A stretch of 64,000 nucleotides of DNA from NCBI RefSeq assembly GCF_003967595.1, contig NZ_BIFW01000001.1:434001-498000 (forward strand), in the 5' to 3' direction. A program made the position numbers and the translations under genes. How positions within the stretch are numbered: the first letter of the stretch is position 1; every line of letters begins with the position of its first letter. The notes beneath the pieces are model-generated. The model saw only the letters and a list, made by a program, of their open reading frames with translations, did no database searches and was not told the DNA's origin. Positions 52,345 through 61,135 of this stretch are shown here, one piece after another. The stretch comes from Companilactobacillus musae (lineage in GTDB: Bacteria; Bacillota; Bacilli; Lactobacillales; Lactobacillaceae).

Positions 52345-53118
52345 ATGAAAAAATTTCATAAATTTCTACATTCTGACAGTTATTATGTGGTGATTGTTTT
52401 AGCCGGATTAGCATCATTAATAATTCTTGTCTTAAGTTATATTCCTGGCTTTGATGTAGCCCAATCACCATACATTGAAATTGATATCGCTACATTATTA
52501 ATTTTTGCTTTTGACTATTTTGGCAGACTTTATCTAGCAAAAGATAAATCTAAATTCTTTCGGCATAATATCGTTGATTTATTAGCTATTTTACCTTTTA
52601 ACACCATTTTTAATGCCTTTCGAGTTTTTCGGATCGTCAATGTGATTCGTTTTGCTAAAATTTTTACTCTAGTTAGATTCATTGGAACCGCTGGTAAGCT
52701 ACAAAAAAATGCCAAAAAATTTCTCAAAATAAATGGTTTTATCTATCTATTGATTATTTGTGCCATCGTTCTCGTTACAGCTGCCATTACATACTCTTTA
52801 GCTGAGAATGTTTCTTTAAGCAATTCATTCTGGTGGGCTATTGTTACCGCGTCCACGGTTGGTTATGGAGATGTCGCCCCCAAAACCTTGGTCGGTCGAA
52901 TAGCTGCTATCTCTTTGATGATCATTGGGATTGGTTTTATTGGAACTTTAACAAGTACCATTACGAATTATGTAACTAGTGAAAAAAATGTTCAAAATGA
53001 AGACAAACTCGATAAAATTTTAAAAAAATTGGATAAATTAGAAAAAGACAACCGTAATTTACGCAAAGAATTACTTGATTTAAAAGATAGTCGTTCTGAT
53101 AAATCTCACGACAAATAA
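52345..53118 (+). CDS. Potassium channel family protein (voltage-gated type)
   Basis: A six-helix cation channel. S1 begins YYVVIVLAGLASLIILVLSY. The S4-like helix FRVFRIVNVIRFAKIFTLVRFI carries regularly spaced Arg/Lys. The pore loop holds the K+ filter TVGYGD (ASTVGYGDVAPKT) near residue 175, followed by S6. The C-terminal about 45 residues are a charged coiled coil (LDKILKKLDKLEKDNRNLR), likely for tetramerisation. The ATG at 52345 lies about 9 nt behind AGGG and is preferred to the TTG at 52336. Confidence 0.92.
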   Translation: MKKFHKFLHSDSYYVVIVLAGLASLIILVLSYIPGFDVAQSPYIEIDIATLLIFAFDYFGRLYLAKDKSKFFRHNIVDLLAILPFNTIFNAFRVFRIVNVIRFAKIFTLVRFIGTAGKLQKNAKKFLKINGFIYLLIICAIVLVTAAITYSLAENVSLSNSFWWAIVTASTVGYGDVAPKTLVGRIAAISLMIIGIGFIGTLTSTITNYVTSEKNVQNEDKLDKILKKLDKLEKDNRNLRKELLDLKDSRSDKSHDK

Positions 53119-53243
53119 AATATACTCATTTGCTATAAATATAAAATCTATTAATTGCTATTAATCATGTCAAAAAACGTTTTCATATATATAATTTTAA
53201 ATACACCTATACTTCTTTGTTACTGTTGTAATATAATTATTTT

Positions 53244-53357
53244 GTTAGAAGAAACCCAAAATATGCAATAATACGACTAAAATTCTCATTAGTACGATTC
53301 TTCTATAGAATAACTCTTCTAACGAAAAAGACACTACTTCCCAGTAGTGCCTTTTTA
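53244..53357 (+). ncRNA. Candidate small RNA with closing stem and terminator
   Basis: TATAAT at 53232-53237 would start RNA close to 53244, the first base of a 9-bp closing stem (GTTAGAAGA with TCTTCTAAC at 53315-53323). One base later comes a hairpin with ACTACT/AGTAGT and T-run (53325-53357). No good -35 is seen, and the last hairpin may simply be the delayed terminator of the K+ channel gene. No known RNA family recognised. Confidence 0.3.
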
Positions 53358-53490
53358 ATTTATTGAAAATAAATATTTCATATTAATATATTAAATCAAT
53401 TTTTATTATATAATATATTTGCTAGGGATATTTATTTATATATAACCTAGAAAAATCTATTCAATCACACTTATCCCTTTTTACACTATT

Positions 53491-53520
53491 AGAATCACTC
53501 CTTCGAGTGATTCTTTTTTA
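53491..53520 (+). terminator. Compact intrinsic terminator without an upstream gene
   Basis: A perfect 10-bp stem AGAATCACTC/GAGTGATTCT with a CTTC loop and six T. The nearest plus-strand gene ends 370 bp upstream, beyond another terminator, so an unannotated short transcript may end here. Confidence 0.7.
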
Positions 53521-53637
53521 TTAGTAATAATTATTATTTTTAAGTAATCAACCAATAGTTTCCTATATCAACTTCGTGTGGAATATTCTCTTATTTAGCC
53601 ATTATAATTAGACAAAATAATTAAGGAAATCTAATAA

Positions 53638-54114
53638 ATGATGAAGCTAAAGAACCTATTACTATGTGGTGCCCTAATCGTCTCATTAATATCTAGTATG
53701 GAGATCTCTATTCAAGCAGCGGTAGAGAACGAATCTATTACCGCCCCACATAATGAAAGGCTGAAAAAGTCTGCTACAACAACGGAAAAAATCAACCATG
53801 CTATTAGTCAGCAACTTTATAATAAGAAAACGTATCTCAGTGGTCATTGGACCTCTTTTATTAGGAAAATCAATTATCTCAAAAATAATCAATTAGAGAT
53901 TTATGTAACTGATAGTTTTAAGAAAATTTCCGAAAAGAAGCAAACTAAAATAATCAATCTAGTTCAACATCTATCATTAGATCATGTGGAAGAATTAAAA
54001 GGACTTAGTACTGTTGACTATCAGGCTGGTCTGCCAACACTTATTTTTTGTAATGGCAAACTTTTAGGTCGATCAGAGTTTTTGAACTATAAGGAATTTG
54101 TTTGGAACAAGTAA
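53638..54114 (+). CDS. Hypothetical secreted protein
   Basis: A 158-residue exported protein: signal peptide MMKLKNLLLCGALIVSLISS with a likely cleavage after SIQA. The mature protein is basic and mixed alpha/beta (TEKINHAISQQLYNKKTYL, FIRKINYLKNNQLEIYVTD) and has one Cys near the end (LIFCNGKLLGRSEF). No family is recognised. AAGGAAA precedes the ATG pair. Monocistronic. Confidence 0.72.
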   Translation: MMKLKNLLLCGALIVSLISSMEISIQAAVENESITAPHNERLKKSATTTEKINHAISQQLYNKKTYLSGHWTSFIRKINYLKNNQLEIYVTDSFKKISEKKQTKIINLVQHLSLDHVEELKGLSTVDYQAGLPTLIFCNGKLLGRSEFLNYKEFVWNK

Positions 54115-54149
54115 TTTTATTAAATAGGATAAACGTTAAAGACAGAAAA

Positions 54150-54187
54150 ATAACCACAATAGCTAAAAAAGACTATTGTGGTTATTT
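54150..54187. terminator. Terminator between secreted protein and tRNA-Ser
   Basis: A perfect 13-bp stem ATAACCACAATAG with its complement; T-rich on both sides, serving the convergent protein and tRNA genes. Confidence 0.7.
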
Positions 54188-54202
54188 TGAATTTATTTTA
54201 AA

Positions 54203-54292
54203 AGGAGAGTACAGGATTTGAACCTGCGCGCCTGCTATAAAACAGGTTCGTCGGATTTCGAGTCCGATGCATTACCACTCTGCCAACTCTCC
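54203..54292 (-). tRNA. tRNA-Ser (anticodon CGA)
   Basis: On the minus strand the acceptor stem GGAGAGT pairs with ACTCTCC. The D-arm is GGCAGAGTGGTAATGC. The anticodon arm TCGGA-CTCGAAA-TCCGA presents CGA (54260-54258), reading UCG. A long class II variable arm (CCTG...CAGG) and a T-arm with GGTTCAAATCC follow. The CCA is not encoded, and the base after the acceptor stem is T where Ser tRNAs normally have G. Confidence 0.93.
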
Positions 54293-54328
54293 ATAGATAA
54301 GACTTGAACCATTCAAGTCTATTTTAAA

Positions 54329-54847
54329 TTAATATTGCATCAGAGTAAACATGTCATACCCTTTAATTTTATCACGGCCATGTAAATCTTTTAATTCGAT
54401 CAAGAAGGCTGTACCAACAACGATACCACCAAGCTTTTCGATCAACTTAATTGTAGCAGCCAAAGTACCACCAGTTGCCATCAAATCATCAACAACCAAT
54501 ACTTTTTGGCCAGGTTTGATAGCATCTTTTTGCATATAAAGCGATGCTTGACCATACTCGAGATCGTATGAAACTGAAACAGTCTCACGAGGTAGTTTAC
54601 CCTTTTTACGAGCAGGTGCAAAACCAATTCCCATCTTATATGCGACTGGGCATCCGACGATGAAGCCACGTGCTTCAGGTCCTGCAATCATTTCTGCACC
54701 ACGGCTCTTAGCGTATTCAACAATCTTATCGGTTGCTGCGGCATATGCCTTACCATCAGCCATTAATGGTGAAATATCTCGAAATAGTACACCAGGTTCT
54801 GGAAAATCTTGAACATTAGCAACATATTTCTTAAAATCAATATCCAT
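54329..54847 (-). CDS. apt: Adenine phosphoribosyltransferase
   Basis: Purine salvage enzyme making AMP from adenine and PRPP. The 172-residue length is exactly typical. The PRPP loop is [16 protein letters not shown] near residue 120, and the N-terminal [18 protein letters not shown] is a hallmark. It lies about 20 bp after recJ on the same strand, a conserved pairing in Firmicutes. Confidence 0.97.
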   Translation of the reverse strand: MDIDFKKYVANVQDFPEPGVLFRDISPLMADGKAYAAATDKIVEYAKSRGAEMIAGPEARGFIVGCPVAYKMGIGFAPARKKGKLPRETVSVSYDLEYGQASLYMQKDAIKPGQKVLVVDDLMATGGTLAATIKLIEKLGGIVVGTAFLIELKDLHGRDKIKGYDMFTLMQY

Positions 54848-54868
54848 TTTTTAAATTCCCCATTCAAC

Positions 54869-57178
54869 CTAACAATGGCAATCAAAATCACTCATCCAAG
54901 ACAAGAGATCGTCAAAATTAGATTCAATTAATATTTTTTCAACATCATTGCGTTGTAACCTCTTCAAATAAGTCGGAGATTCAATCAATTCACGTTGTTG
55001 TGAAGCATTAGCTTTTTCAACAAAACCATTTACTATTTTAACAAAATTTAACTCAAAAAACACTTTTAAATAAAAATCAACGTCAACTTTTTGCATATTT
55101 AGATAATTTGCGACCAAATCCATTCCATCCATGGTGATATTTTGATGAGTATAAAGATACTTTAAAAGCGTCTTCATCTTTGTCATATCAGGTTTCAGAT
55201 AACGTCCAGTTAAATCTGTGTGGAAGAACAGAGCTGTATGTTGAGTTTTATTTTTTTTGATAAATTCTTTAAATAAATCAATATCATGTGGTCGATCATA
55301 AAGTAAAATATTCTCATTTGAGAAATCTTCATCATATCGAGCTAATTTAGCCTCTACATCTGACCTTTTGGCTGCCTCATAATAAGTTTCATTGAAGAAA
55401 ACGATTTTATCAAAATGATTCATTATCGATGTTGACAGACGTTTATTACGATAATCAAGATAAACTTGTTTCATATCGGCAATCTGTTGTGCTTGTGGTG
55501 AAACTTGAAAATCATCTAGCATCAATTGTAGATTCTTTTTACCAGCCCACTCGTTAATACCAATTTCACCATAAACATCACAAACATCAGTATTAGTCTT
55601 CTGAGCTTTTTCAAACATTCCAAATCCAATAGCTGCAACTTGACGACTATTGTCAGTAACAATTGTCTTTAAATGACTGGCATCTTTACCAATAGAACGT
55701 GATTGTGCTAAGGAAACATTGCTCAACTTGATAACGGGTTTAGGATTTCCCATACCAAAGGGCGCTAATTCATGAATCTGCTTAATCAGATCAAGGTTTA
55801 AATCACCAATCTTTAAGTCTAGATCATAATCTTTAACTACCGGTGCTTTAGGATCAAAGTGTTGATTCTCTGGTTCCCCCTGCAATAGCTCAGTCAACTT
55901 ATCCAATTGTTCTTCTTCAATTGAAAAACCACAAGCCTGTGCATGTCCACCAAAAGCCGTAAATAAATCATGGTACTTATTCAAGGCGGTAAAGAGATTG
56001 AATCCCTCCGGACTTCGACCTGACCCTTTCATAACACCACTATTTTCATCAAACTGTGTCGCCAAAACAGGCTTATTTTCTTGATCCATAGCCCGGCTAG
56101 CGACAATTCCTAATACTCCTTGATGCCAATCGTTACCTTTCAAAACTAAAATATCATTATCTTTTTGAGCTAAAATTTGACTTTGAGCGTCATTAAAAGC
56201 TTCAGAAACTAATTCTTGACGTCTTGAATTGATTTCTTCAGTTTCATCAACGATTTCTTTAGCAAAAGATGCATCCCCAGTTGTCAGCAATTCTACTCCA
56301 GAAGAAGCATTTTCCAAGCGACCTAAAGCATTAATACGTGGTGCTAGTTTAAAGGCAATATCTTCTTCACTGATATCTGATAATTTAACTTTGCATTTCT
56401 TGAGTAAGGCACTTAGACCTACATGATGATTTTGTTTCATCTGCTTAAGTCCCTCAGTAACAATAACTCGATTCTCACCTTTTAAAGCCACAGAATCGGC
56501 TACAGTGCCAATTGCGGCTAAATCAATCAATTCCATTGCCTCATCACCTAATAAGGCGTCAGCAATCTTAAAGGCCACACCGGCACCAGATAAATACGGA
56601 CAAATATATTCTGAACCAGGAATACTTGGATGAACAATAGCGTCAGCTTCAGGTAATTCTGCTGGCAAATCATGGTGATCAGTAACGATAACTTTGATAC
56701 CACGATCCTTCATGTACTTGATTTGTTCCTTACCGCTAACCCCATTATCAACAGTAATTAATAAATCAATTCCTTGATCGGCCAAAAATTTATATCGATC
56801 TAGATTAGGACCATAGCCATCTTTAAAACGATCAGGAATATAAAAAATTGGTTTATTACCAAGTTTTTGGAGAGTTAATTTCATAATTGATGTACTTGTA
56901 ACACCATCAGCATCATAGTCACCATAAATAGCAATTTTAGCCTCTGACTCTACCGCCTGATCAATTATTTCTAACGCTTTATCCATATCGTGCAAACCAA
57001 ATGGATCTTGTAATTCAGTTGCATCACTATGCAAAAACGTTTCAATTTCAGTAGTATCGGTTAAATCTCTTTCAAGCAACAATTCCGCTACTGTCGGAGT
57101 AACATGTTTTTCTTCAGAAAATTTTTGTATTTCTTCTTGTGTGGGATTCTTACGCTTTTCCCAATTTATTAATGTCAA
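54869..57178 (-). CDS. recJ: Single-stranded-DNA-specific exonuclease RecJ
   Basis: 5'-3' single-strand DNA exonuclease acting in recombination and repair. DHH-family motifs in order: YGDYDADGVTST near residue 85, LITVDNGVSG, VIVTDHHDLP near 160, and DHHA1 motifs (GGHAQACGFSI near 415). An OB-fold and the Firmicutes C-terminal domain follow to residue 769. The TTG at 57178 is taken as the start, because AGGTGAT lies 5 nt ahead; the longer frame starts at 57196. Confidence 0.95.
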   Translation of the reverse strand: MTLINWEKRKNPTQEEIQKFSEEKHVTPTVAELLLERDLTDTTEIETFLHSDATELQDPFGLHDMDKALEIIDQAVESEAKIAIYGDYDADGVTSTSIMKLTLQKLGNKPIFYIPDRFKDGYGPNLDRYKFLADQGIDLLITVDNGVSGKEQIKYMKDRGIKVIVTDHHDLPAELPEADAIVHPSIPGSEYICPYLSGAGVAFKIADALLGDEAMELIDLAAIGTVADSVALKGENRVIVTEGLKQMKQNHHVGLSALLKKCKVKLSDISEEDIAFKLAPRINALGRLENASSGVELLTTGDASFAKEIVDETEEINSRRQELVSEAFNDAQSQILAQKDNDILVLKGNDWHQGVLGIVASRAMDQENKPVLATQFDENSGVMKGSGRSPEGFNLFTALNKYHDLFTAFGGHAQACGFSIEEEQLDKLTELLQGEPENQHFDPKAPVVKDYDLDLKIGDLNLDLIKQIHELAPFGMGNPKPVIKLSNVSLAQSRSIGKDASHLKTIVTDNSRQVAAIGFGMFEKAQKTNTDVCDVYGEIGINEWAGKKNLQLMLDDFQVSPQAQQIADMKQVYLDYRNKRLSTSIMNHFDKIVFFNETYYEAAKRSDVEAKLARYDEDFSNENILLYDRPHDIDLFKEFIKKNKTQHTALFFHTDLTGRYLKPDMTKMKTLLKYLYTHQNITMDGMDLVANYLNMQKVDVDFYLKVFFELNFVKIVNGFVEKANASQQRELIESPTYLKRLQRNDVEKILIESNFDDLLSWMSDFDCHC

Positions 57179-57219
57179 TCCATCACCTACTAACAATTAG
57201 TTAATTATATCAATTATCA

Positions 57220-57314
57220 AGCGCAAAAAAAAAGCCTTGAAAAATTATTCTTGGTTTTTGAGGGGAAGGATTTCGTCCTCCACAATGAAAAATTGATTTC
57301 AAAGCTTTTTAAGG
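57220..57314 (-). terminator. Terminator of the sortase gene
   Basis: A long hairpin with outer AAAAAGC.TTGAAA/TTTCAA.GCTTTTT stem, inner GGAGGA/TCCTTCC stem and a run of T on the minus strand. Confidence 0.65.
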
Positions 57315-57319
57315 AATCA

Positions 57320-57988
57320 TTAAGAAAAGACTGCTAGAGTACTTTTATTGGCTGGTCGACTACTTACTAATGAACCTTGTAGAGCCCAGCGATTAGTACC
57401 ACCATCAGCACAAGTTATCAATGTCAAAATACTCTGATTCTTAACATCATCTAATAAATAGACAGCTGTTGGTGGAACGATTTTTTTATAGTAGATTTTG
57501 TAAGTATAAACACGCTTCATATCAGTAATATAAGCTAAATCACCAATTTGAGCATTCTCTAATGGTGAGAACAATGCCCCTTTATTAGTCATATAATGAC
57601 CAGCCAAAGCATAGTTCGACTTACCCATTTGTTCATTTTCTTTCATTGTGCCACCACCAGTTGAAAGAGCGTTGTCACTTAATCCAACGACAATTGGCAA
57701 ATGTAAGTTAACTGAAGGTACTGCCATCTTACCGATTACAGCAGCATCATTATTAACTGCCGCTTTAGCTACCTGAGAAGCTGAAATAGGTTTTACTTTA
57801 TTAAAATCAAATTGTCCTTTCTTCTTGGCGTTATCGCTAGCCTTTTTGGCTGTTAAAGTAGTCAAATTTTGCTGCGATATCCGCTTTACCGCATATTCCT
57901 TAATCGGTTGATTAAAAATCAAGACCAATGCGATAAGAAGTAGAAGGACAGTTCCAAAAATTGAAAAGAATTTTTTCATTATTTTCAT
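57320..57988 (-). CDS. srtA: Class A sortase
   Basis: Membrane-anchored transpeptidase joining LPxTG proteins to peptidoglycan. N-terminal signal anchor (FFSIFGTVLLLLIALVLIF). Catalytic His in LAGHYMTN near residue 131, Cys in LTLITCADGG near 194 and Arg in TNRWALQG near 202. Length 222 is normal for the housekeeping enzyme. No LPxTG substrate gene lies nearby. Two start codons four residues apart are possible. Confidence 0.92.
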   Translation of the reverse strand: MKIMKKFFSIFGTVLLLLIALVLIFNQPIKEYAVKRISQQNLTTLTAKKASDNAKKKGQFDFNKVKPISASQVAKAAVNNDAAVIGKMAVPSVNLHLPIVVGLSDNALSTGGGTMKENEQMGKSNYALAGHYMTNKGALFSPLENAQIGDLAYITDMKRVYTYKIYYKKIVPPTAVYLLDDVKNQSILTLITCADGGTNRWALQGSLVSSRPANKSTLAVFS

Positions 57989-58142
57989 TCCGTTCCAATG
58001 AATTTACATTATAAGTTAATACTAAAACATCTGCAGATAAAAGTTAAGTTTTTAATTTATTGCAATGTTTACTAAGTTTACTAAATTCTATAACCTACAA
58101 GTAAGCTATAATAGAATCATAAATGAATCTGGAGGTAATTTT

Positions 58143-59132
58143 ATGAGTATTCTTGTTTTAGGTGGTGCCGGTTATATCGGTTCACACACAGTCGATCACT
58201 TATGTGAACTAGGTTACGACGTCATTGTAGCAGACAATCTATCCACAGGTCACGTGCAAGCTATCAATCAAAAAGCCAAATTCTACCAAGGCGATGTTCG
58301 TGATAAAGAATTTTTGATTAAATTATTCCAAAATGAAAAAATCACTGATGTTATTCATTTTGCGGCCTTCTCAATCGTCCCTGAATCAATGAAAGATCCT
58401 CTTAAGTATTTCGATAACAATACTAGCGGTATGATCTCATTGCTTCAAGTAATGCATAATTTTGGTGTTAAGCATATCGTCTTTTCATCAACTGCTGCAA
58501 CTTATGGCGAGCCTAAACAGATTCCAATCAAGGAAACTGATCCAACTGTTCCTACTAACCCCTATGGTGAGAGTAAACTTGCTATGGAAAAAATCATGCA
58601 CTGGTGTGATGTCGCTTATGGCATTAAGTTCGTAGCTTTAAGATACTTTAATGTCGGTGGTGCTAAACCAGATGGTTCAATTGGTGAAGATCACAATCCT
58701 GAAACTCATTTGATTCCGGTTGTCTTACAAGTTGCCGCTGGACAACGTGATGAATTGACAATTTTCGGTGACGATTATGATACCAAAGATGGTACTAACG
58801 TCCGTGATTACGTTCACGTTGAGGATTTAGCTGAAGCTCATCGTCTGGCCATGGAATACCTTCGTGCAGGACATGATAGTGATGTCTTTAACCTTGGTTC
58901 TTCAGATGGATTCTCTAACAAAGAAATTTTGGAAGCGGCTAGAAAAGCTACTGGTAAAGAAATTCCTGCCAAGATTGGTCCTAGACGTGCCGGCGATCCA
59001 AGCACTTTGATTGCCGACTCAACTAAGGCCAGAACAATTTTGAAATGGCAGCCAAAATATGATGATGTTGAAAAAGTTATTAGTGATGCTTGGAACTTCA
59101 AAGCTAAACATCTAAATGGTTATGAAGATTAA
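58143..59132 (+). CDS. galE: UDP-glucose 4-epimerase
   Basis: Interconverts UDP-glucose and UDP-galactose (Leloir pathway, also supplying UDP-galactose for wall and exopolysaccharide). The NAD-binding motif [12 protein letters not shown] stands at the N-terminus. Catalytic Ser region FSSTAATYG and Tyr-Lys in PYGESKLAM near residues 145-149; [10 protein letters not shown] follows. The ATG at 58143 with GGAGGT ahead is right; the frame continues 26 codons further upstream without support. Not linked to galK or galT here. Confidence 0.95.
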   Translation: MSILVLGGAGYIGSHTVDHLCELGYDVIVADNLSTGHVQAINQKAKFYQGDVRDKEFLIKLFQNEKITDVIHFAAFSIVPESMKDPLKYFDNNTSGMISLLQVMHNFGVKHIVFSSTAATYGEPKQIPIKETDPTVPTNPYGESKLAMEKIMHWCDVAYGIKFVALRYFNVGGAKPDGSIGEDHNPETHLIPVVLQVAAGQRDELTIFGDDYDTKDGTNVRDYVHVEDLAEAHRLAMEYLRAGHDSDVFNLGSSDGFSNKEILEAARKATGKEIPAKIGPRRAGDPSTLIADSTKARTILKWQPKYDDVEKVISDAWNFKAKHLNGYED

Positions 59133-59140
59133 TCTTCTTT

Positions 59141-59180
59141 TAAGGTCTTAATGATTTTATAGTCATTAAGACCTTTTTTA
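59141..59180 (+). terminator. Terminator of galE
   Basis: A perfect 13-bp stem AAGGTCTTAATGA with its complement followed by six T. Confidence 0.88.
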
Positions 59181-59194
59181 TGTAGATATAAAAT

Positions 59195-59680
59195 TCAAAG
59201 TACATCCCATTTATTCAAAGAAATATCTTTAGTTTCAAAAACTCCACTAACAATATATTTCTTGGCCAATAATACTAATGGGGAACTATTATTTATATTT
59301 AAATTATTTAAATCAATAAATCCACTTCCTAAAGAATCTTGTCCTACAAATTGAGATACCATACTTTGGGAATTACCTTCATAATTTTTCACAAGATAAA
59401 ATACACATATATGCTCATTCCATGTATATCTTTGATACTTCCATGGATATCTAAAAGCAACTGTACCTAATTGTAAAAAGTCTTTTATTTTAATCCCAGT
59501 TTCTTCTAATATTTCCCGTCGAACAGCTGCACTTAACCCTTCGCCTTGATCCAAACTTCCTCCTGGTAAATCATACCTATTAATATAAGGACCACCATTT
59601 TTTTCAATTACTAATAGTTTTTTATCTTTTTCGATAATTCCATATACACCAAAAGCTGTATGAAAAGTTTTATTAGCCAT
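59195..59680 (-). CDS. NUDIX hydrolase
   Basis: Pyrophosphohydrolase with a full Nudix box (GX5EX7REUXEEXGU) seen as GGSLDQGEGLSAAVRREILEETGI, given here as its pattern, near residues 40-63. A C-terminal part of about 75 residues is not distinctive. The substrate (nucleotide or sugar nucleotide) is unknown. Transcribed opposite to galE and separated from the upstream flavoprotein gene by that gene's terminator. Confidence 0.87.
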   Translation of the reverse strand: MANKTFHTAFGVYGIIEKDKKLLVIEKNGGPYINRYDLPGGSLDQGEGLSAAVRREILEETGIKIKDFLQLGTVAFRYPWKYQRYTWNEHICVFYLVKNYEGNSQSMVSQFVGQDSLGSGFIDLNNLNINNSSPLVLLAKKYIVSGVFETKDISLNKWDVL

Positions 59681-59700
59681 GATTTTTCTTCCTACTTGCT

Positions 59701-59747
59701 ACAAAAGATACCTCTAAAGTCATATAAGCTTTAGAGGTATCTTTTGC
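59701..59747 (-). terminator. Terminator of the flavoprotein reductase gene
   Basis: A perfect 17-bp stem AAAAGATACCTCTAAAG with its complement, followed by a short T-run. Confidence 0.85.
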
Positions 59748-59758
59748 AATATTATTCT

Positions 59759-61069
59759 CTATATCAAATATTCTAAATCGCTAGCAGCTGTTGGATAAGC
59801 CATAATTTCTTTAATTACATCGGCGTGGGTCATATGACGCTTAATAGCCATCGTCAACAAATTGATCATACTATCAGCTTCGTTACTTAATAAAGTTGCA
59901 CCAATGATTTCATCTTTTTTATTCAAGACAATTCTTACTTTTGCTTTGGGTTCATTAGTGTGACTATACGTAAACCAACTAGTTACATCTTGATCTACAA
60001 CCTTATCACTTTCTTGAACACCTACTTTGGCTAATTTAGGACTGCCATAAATAACCGTTGGAATCAAAGGTAAATCTAAATCATCATTAGCTTTACCTGT
60101 TATAAGGTCACTAACATAGTTGGCCTCAAAGCCACCAACCGGTGTAAGTTTAGGTTGCTTTGTTGCGACAACATCCCCAATGGCATAAATATTTTCATTA
60201 GTGGTTTGCAACTTATTATTAACCACAATACCATGGCGAGAATAATCAACTTTAGCTTTTTCCAAGTCCAGAAAATCGTCATTAGGAATTCGACCGGTTG
60301 CACCAATAACTAGATCAGTTTTCAATTCAAAACTATCAGCTTTAAGAAAGTATTGACCATTAGTTTGTTGAATAATTGCTTGAGTATCAACATTGAAGTT
60401 GAAATCAATCCCTTTTTCTTCTAACTGTTTGACCAATTCCATAGCATAACTTTGATTGAATTCTTTCAATGGACGGTCATTATGATGAATAATATGAACT
60501 TTTGCTCCAGTGGCATTAGCAATCGTTGCCAACTCAAAGGCAATATAACCGGCGCCAATAATCGTGATATCCTCAGGCATCTTTTTTAAGGATAAGAAAT
60601 CAGTACTAGAAAGTAAGTGTTCTTTTCCTTCAATATTCAAATAACTTGGGCGTTGTCCCGTTGCTATAATAAATTTATCTGCTTGATAGTGATCTTGTCC
60701 ATTAACAACGAGTTCTCCTTCAGATATGAACTTAGGTTGACCGTCAATTGCTGTAATACCAGCTTTAACAACTCCATCACGACTACCTTTAGATACTGGA
60801 TCAGTAAATTTCTCTTTAAACGTTTCTAACTGTTTCCAATTAACAAAAGGAACTTCATCAAATCCCTTACCCTGTAATTGAGCTATGCGATCTCTAGCTT
60901 CAACTCCACTTAAGAATACCTTTTTGGGATCACAGCCACGATTAGGACAAGTTCCTCCCCAAAGATTATTTTCAATAACAGCAACCTTTTGACCGTTACT
61001 CTTGAGGTCATAGGCCGCTGCCAATCCGGCTGGACCGGCACCAATAATGATCGTATCGAATTTTTCCAT
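59759..61069 (-). CDS. Pyridine nucleotide-disulfide oxidoreductase (glutathione reductase-like)
   Basis: FAD- and NAD(P)-dependent reductase. FAD motif IIIGAGPAGLAAA at the N-terminus, redox-active disulfide GGTCPNRGC near residues 38-46, NAD(P) motif IIGAGYIAFELA near 175 and second FAD motif YAIGDVVA near 300. The C-terminal active-site motif normally has HPT; here it reads AYPTAASD, so the proton-relay His is Tyr. This suggests that the disulfide substrate differs from glutathione. Length 436 fits the lactobacillar branch. Confidence 0.87.
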   Translation of the reverse strand: MEKFDTIIIGAGPAGLAAAYDLKSNGQKVAVIENNLWGGTCPNRGCDPKKVFLSGVEARDRIAQLQGKGFDEVPFVNWKQLETFKEKFTDPVSKGSRDGVVKAGITAIDGQPKFISEGELVVNGQDHYQADKFIIATGQRPSYLNIEGKEHLLSSTDFLSLKKMPEDITIIGAGYIAFELATIANATGAKVHIIHHNDRPLKEFNQSYAMELVKQLEEKGIDFNFNVDTQAIIQQTNGQYFLKADSFELKTDLVIGATGRIPNDDFLDLEKAKVDYSRHGIVVNNKLQTTNENIYAIGDVVATKQPKLTPVGGFEANYVSDLITGKANDDLDLPLIPTVIYGSPKLAKVGVQESDKVVDQDVTSWFTYSHTNEPKAKVRIVLNKKDEIIGATLLSNEADSMINLLTMAIKRHMTHADVIKEIMAYPTAASDLEYLI

Positions 61070-61087
61070 ATGAATCCCTCCAAAATA

Positions 61088-61131
61088 AAAAGCACTTATA
61101 AAGTAACTACTAGTTACATTATAAGCACTTA
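61088..61131 (-). terminator. Terminator of lepA
   Basis: Nested stems CTTATAA/TTATAAG and GTAACT/AGTTAC, followed on the minus strand by a T-run. Confidence 0.7.
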
Positions 61132-61135
61132 TCTA

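Larger units (their letters stand above)
53119..53637. other. 520-bp AT-rich intergenic region with two terminator-like hairpins
   Basis: No open frame with a ribosome binding site is seen. The left part has the closing-stem structure listed separately. The middle is AT-rich with TTGAAA (53363-53368), 18-bp spacer and TATATT, which could start a transcript ending in the second hairpin. The right end is the leader of the secreted protein gene. Confidence 0.45.

Noticed and set aside
53244-53357. Signal recognition particle RNA or 6S RNA
   Set aside because: The conserved SRP tetraloop region and the large central bubble of 6S RNA are not seen in this AT-rich segment.
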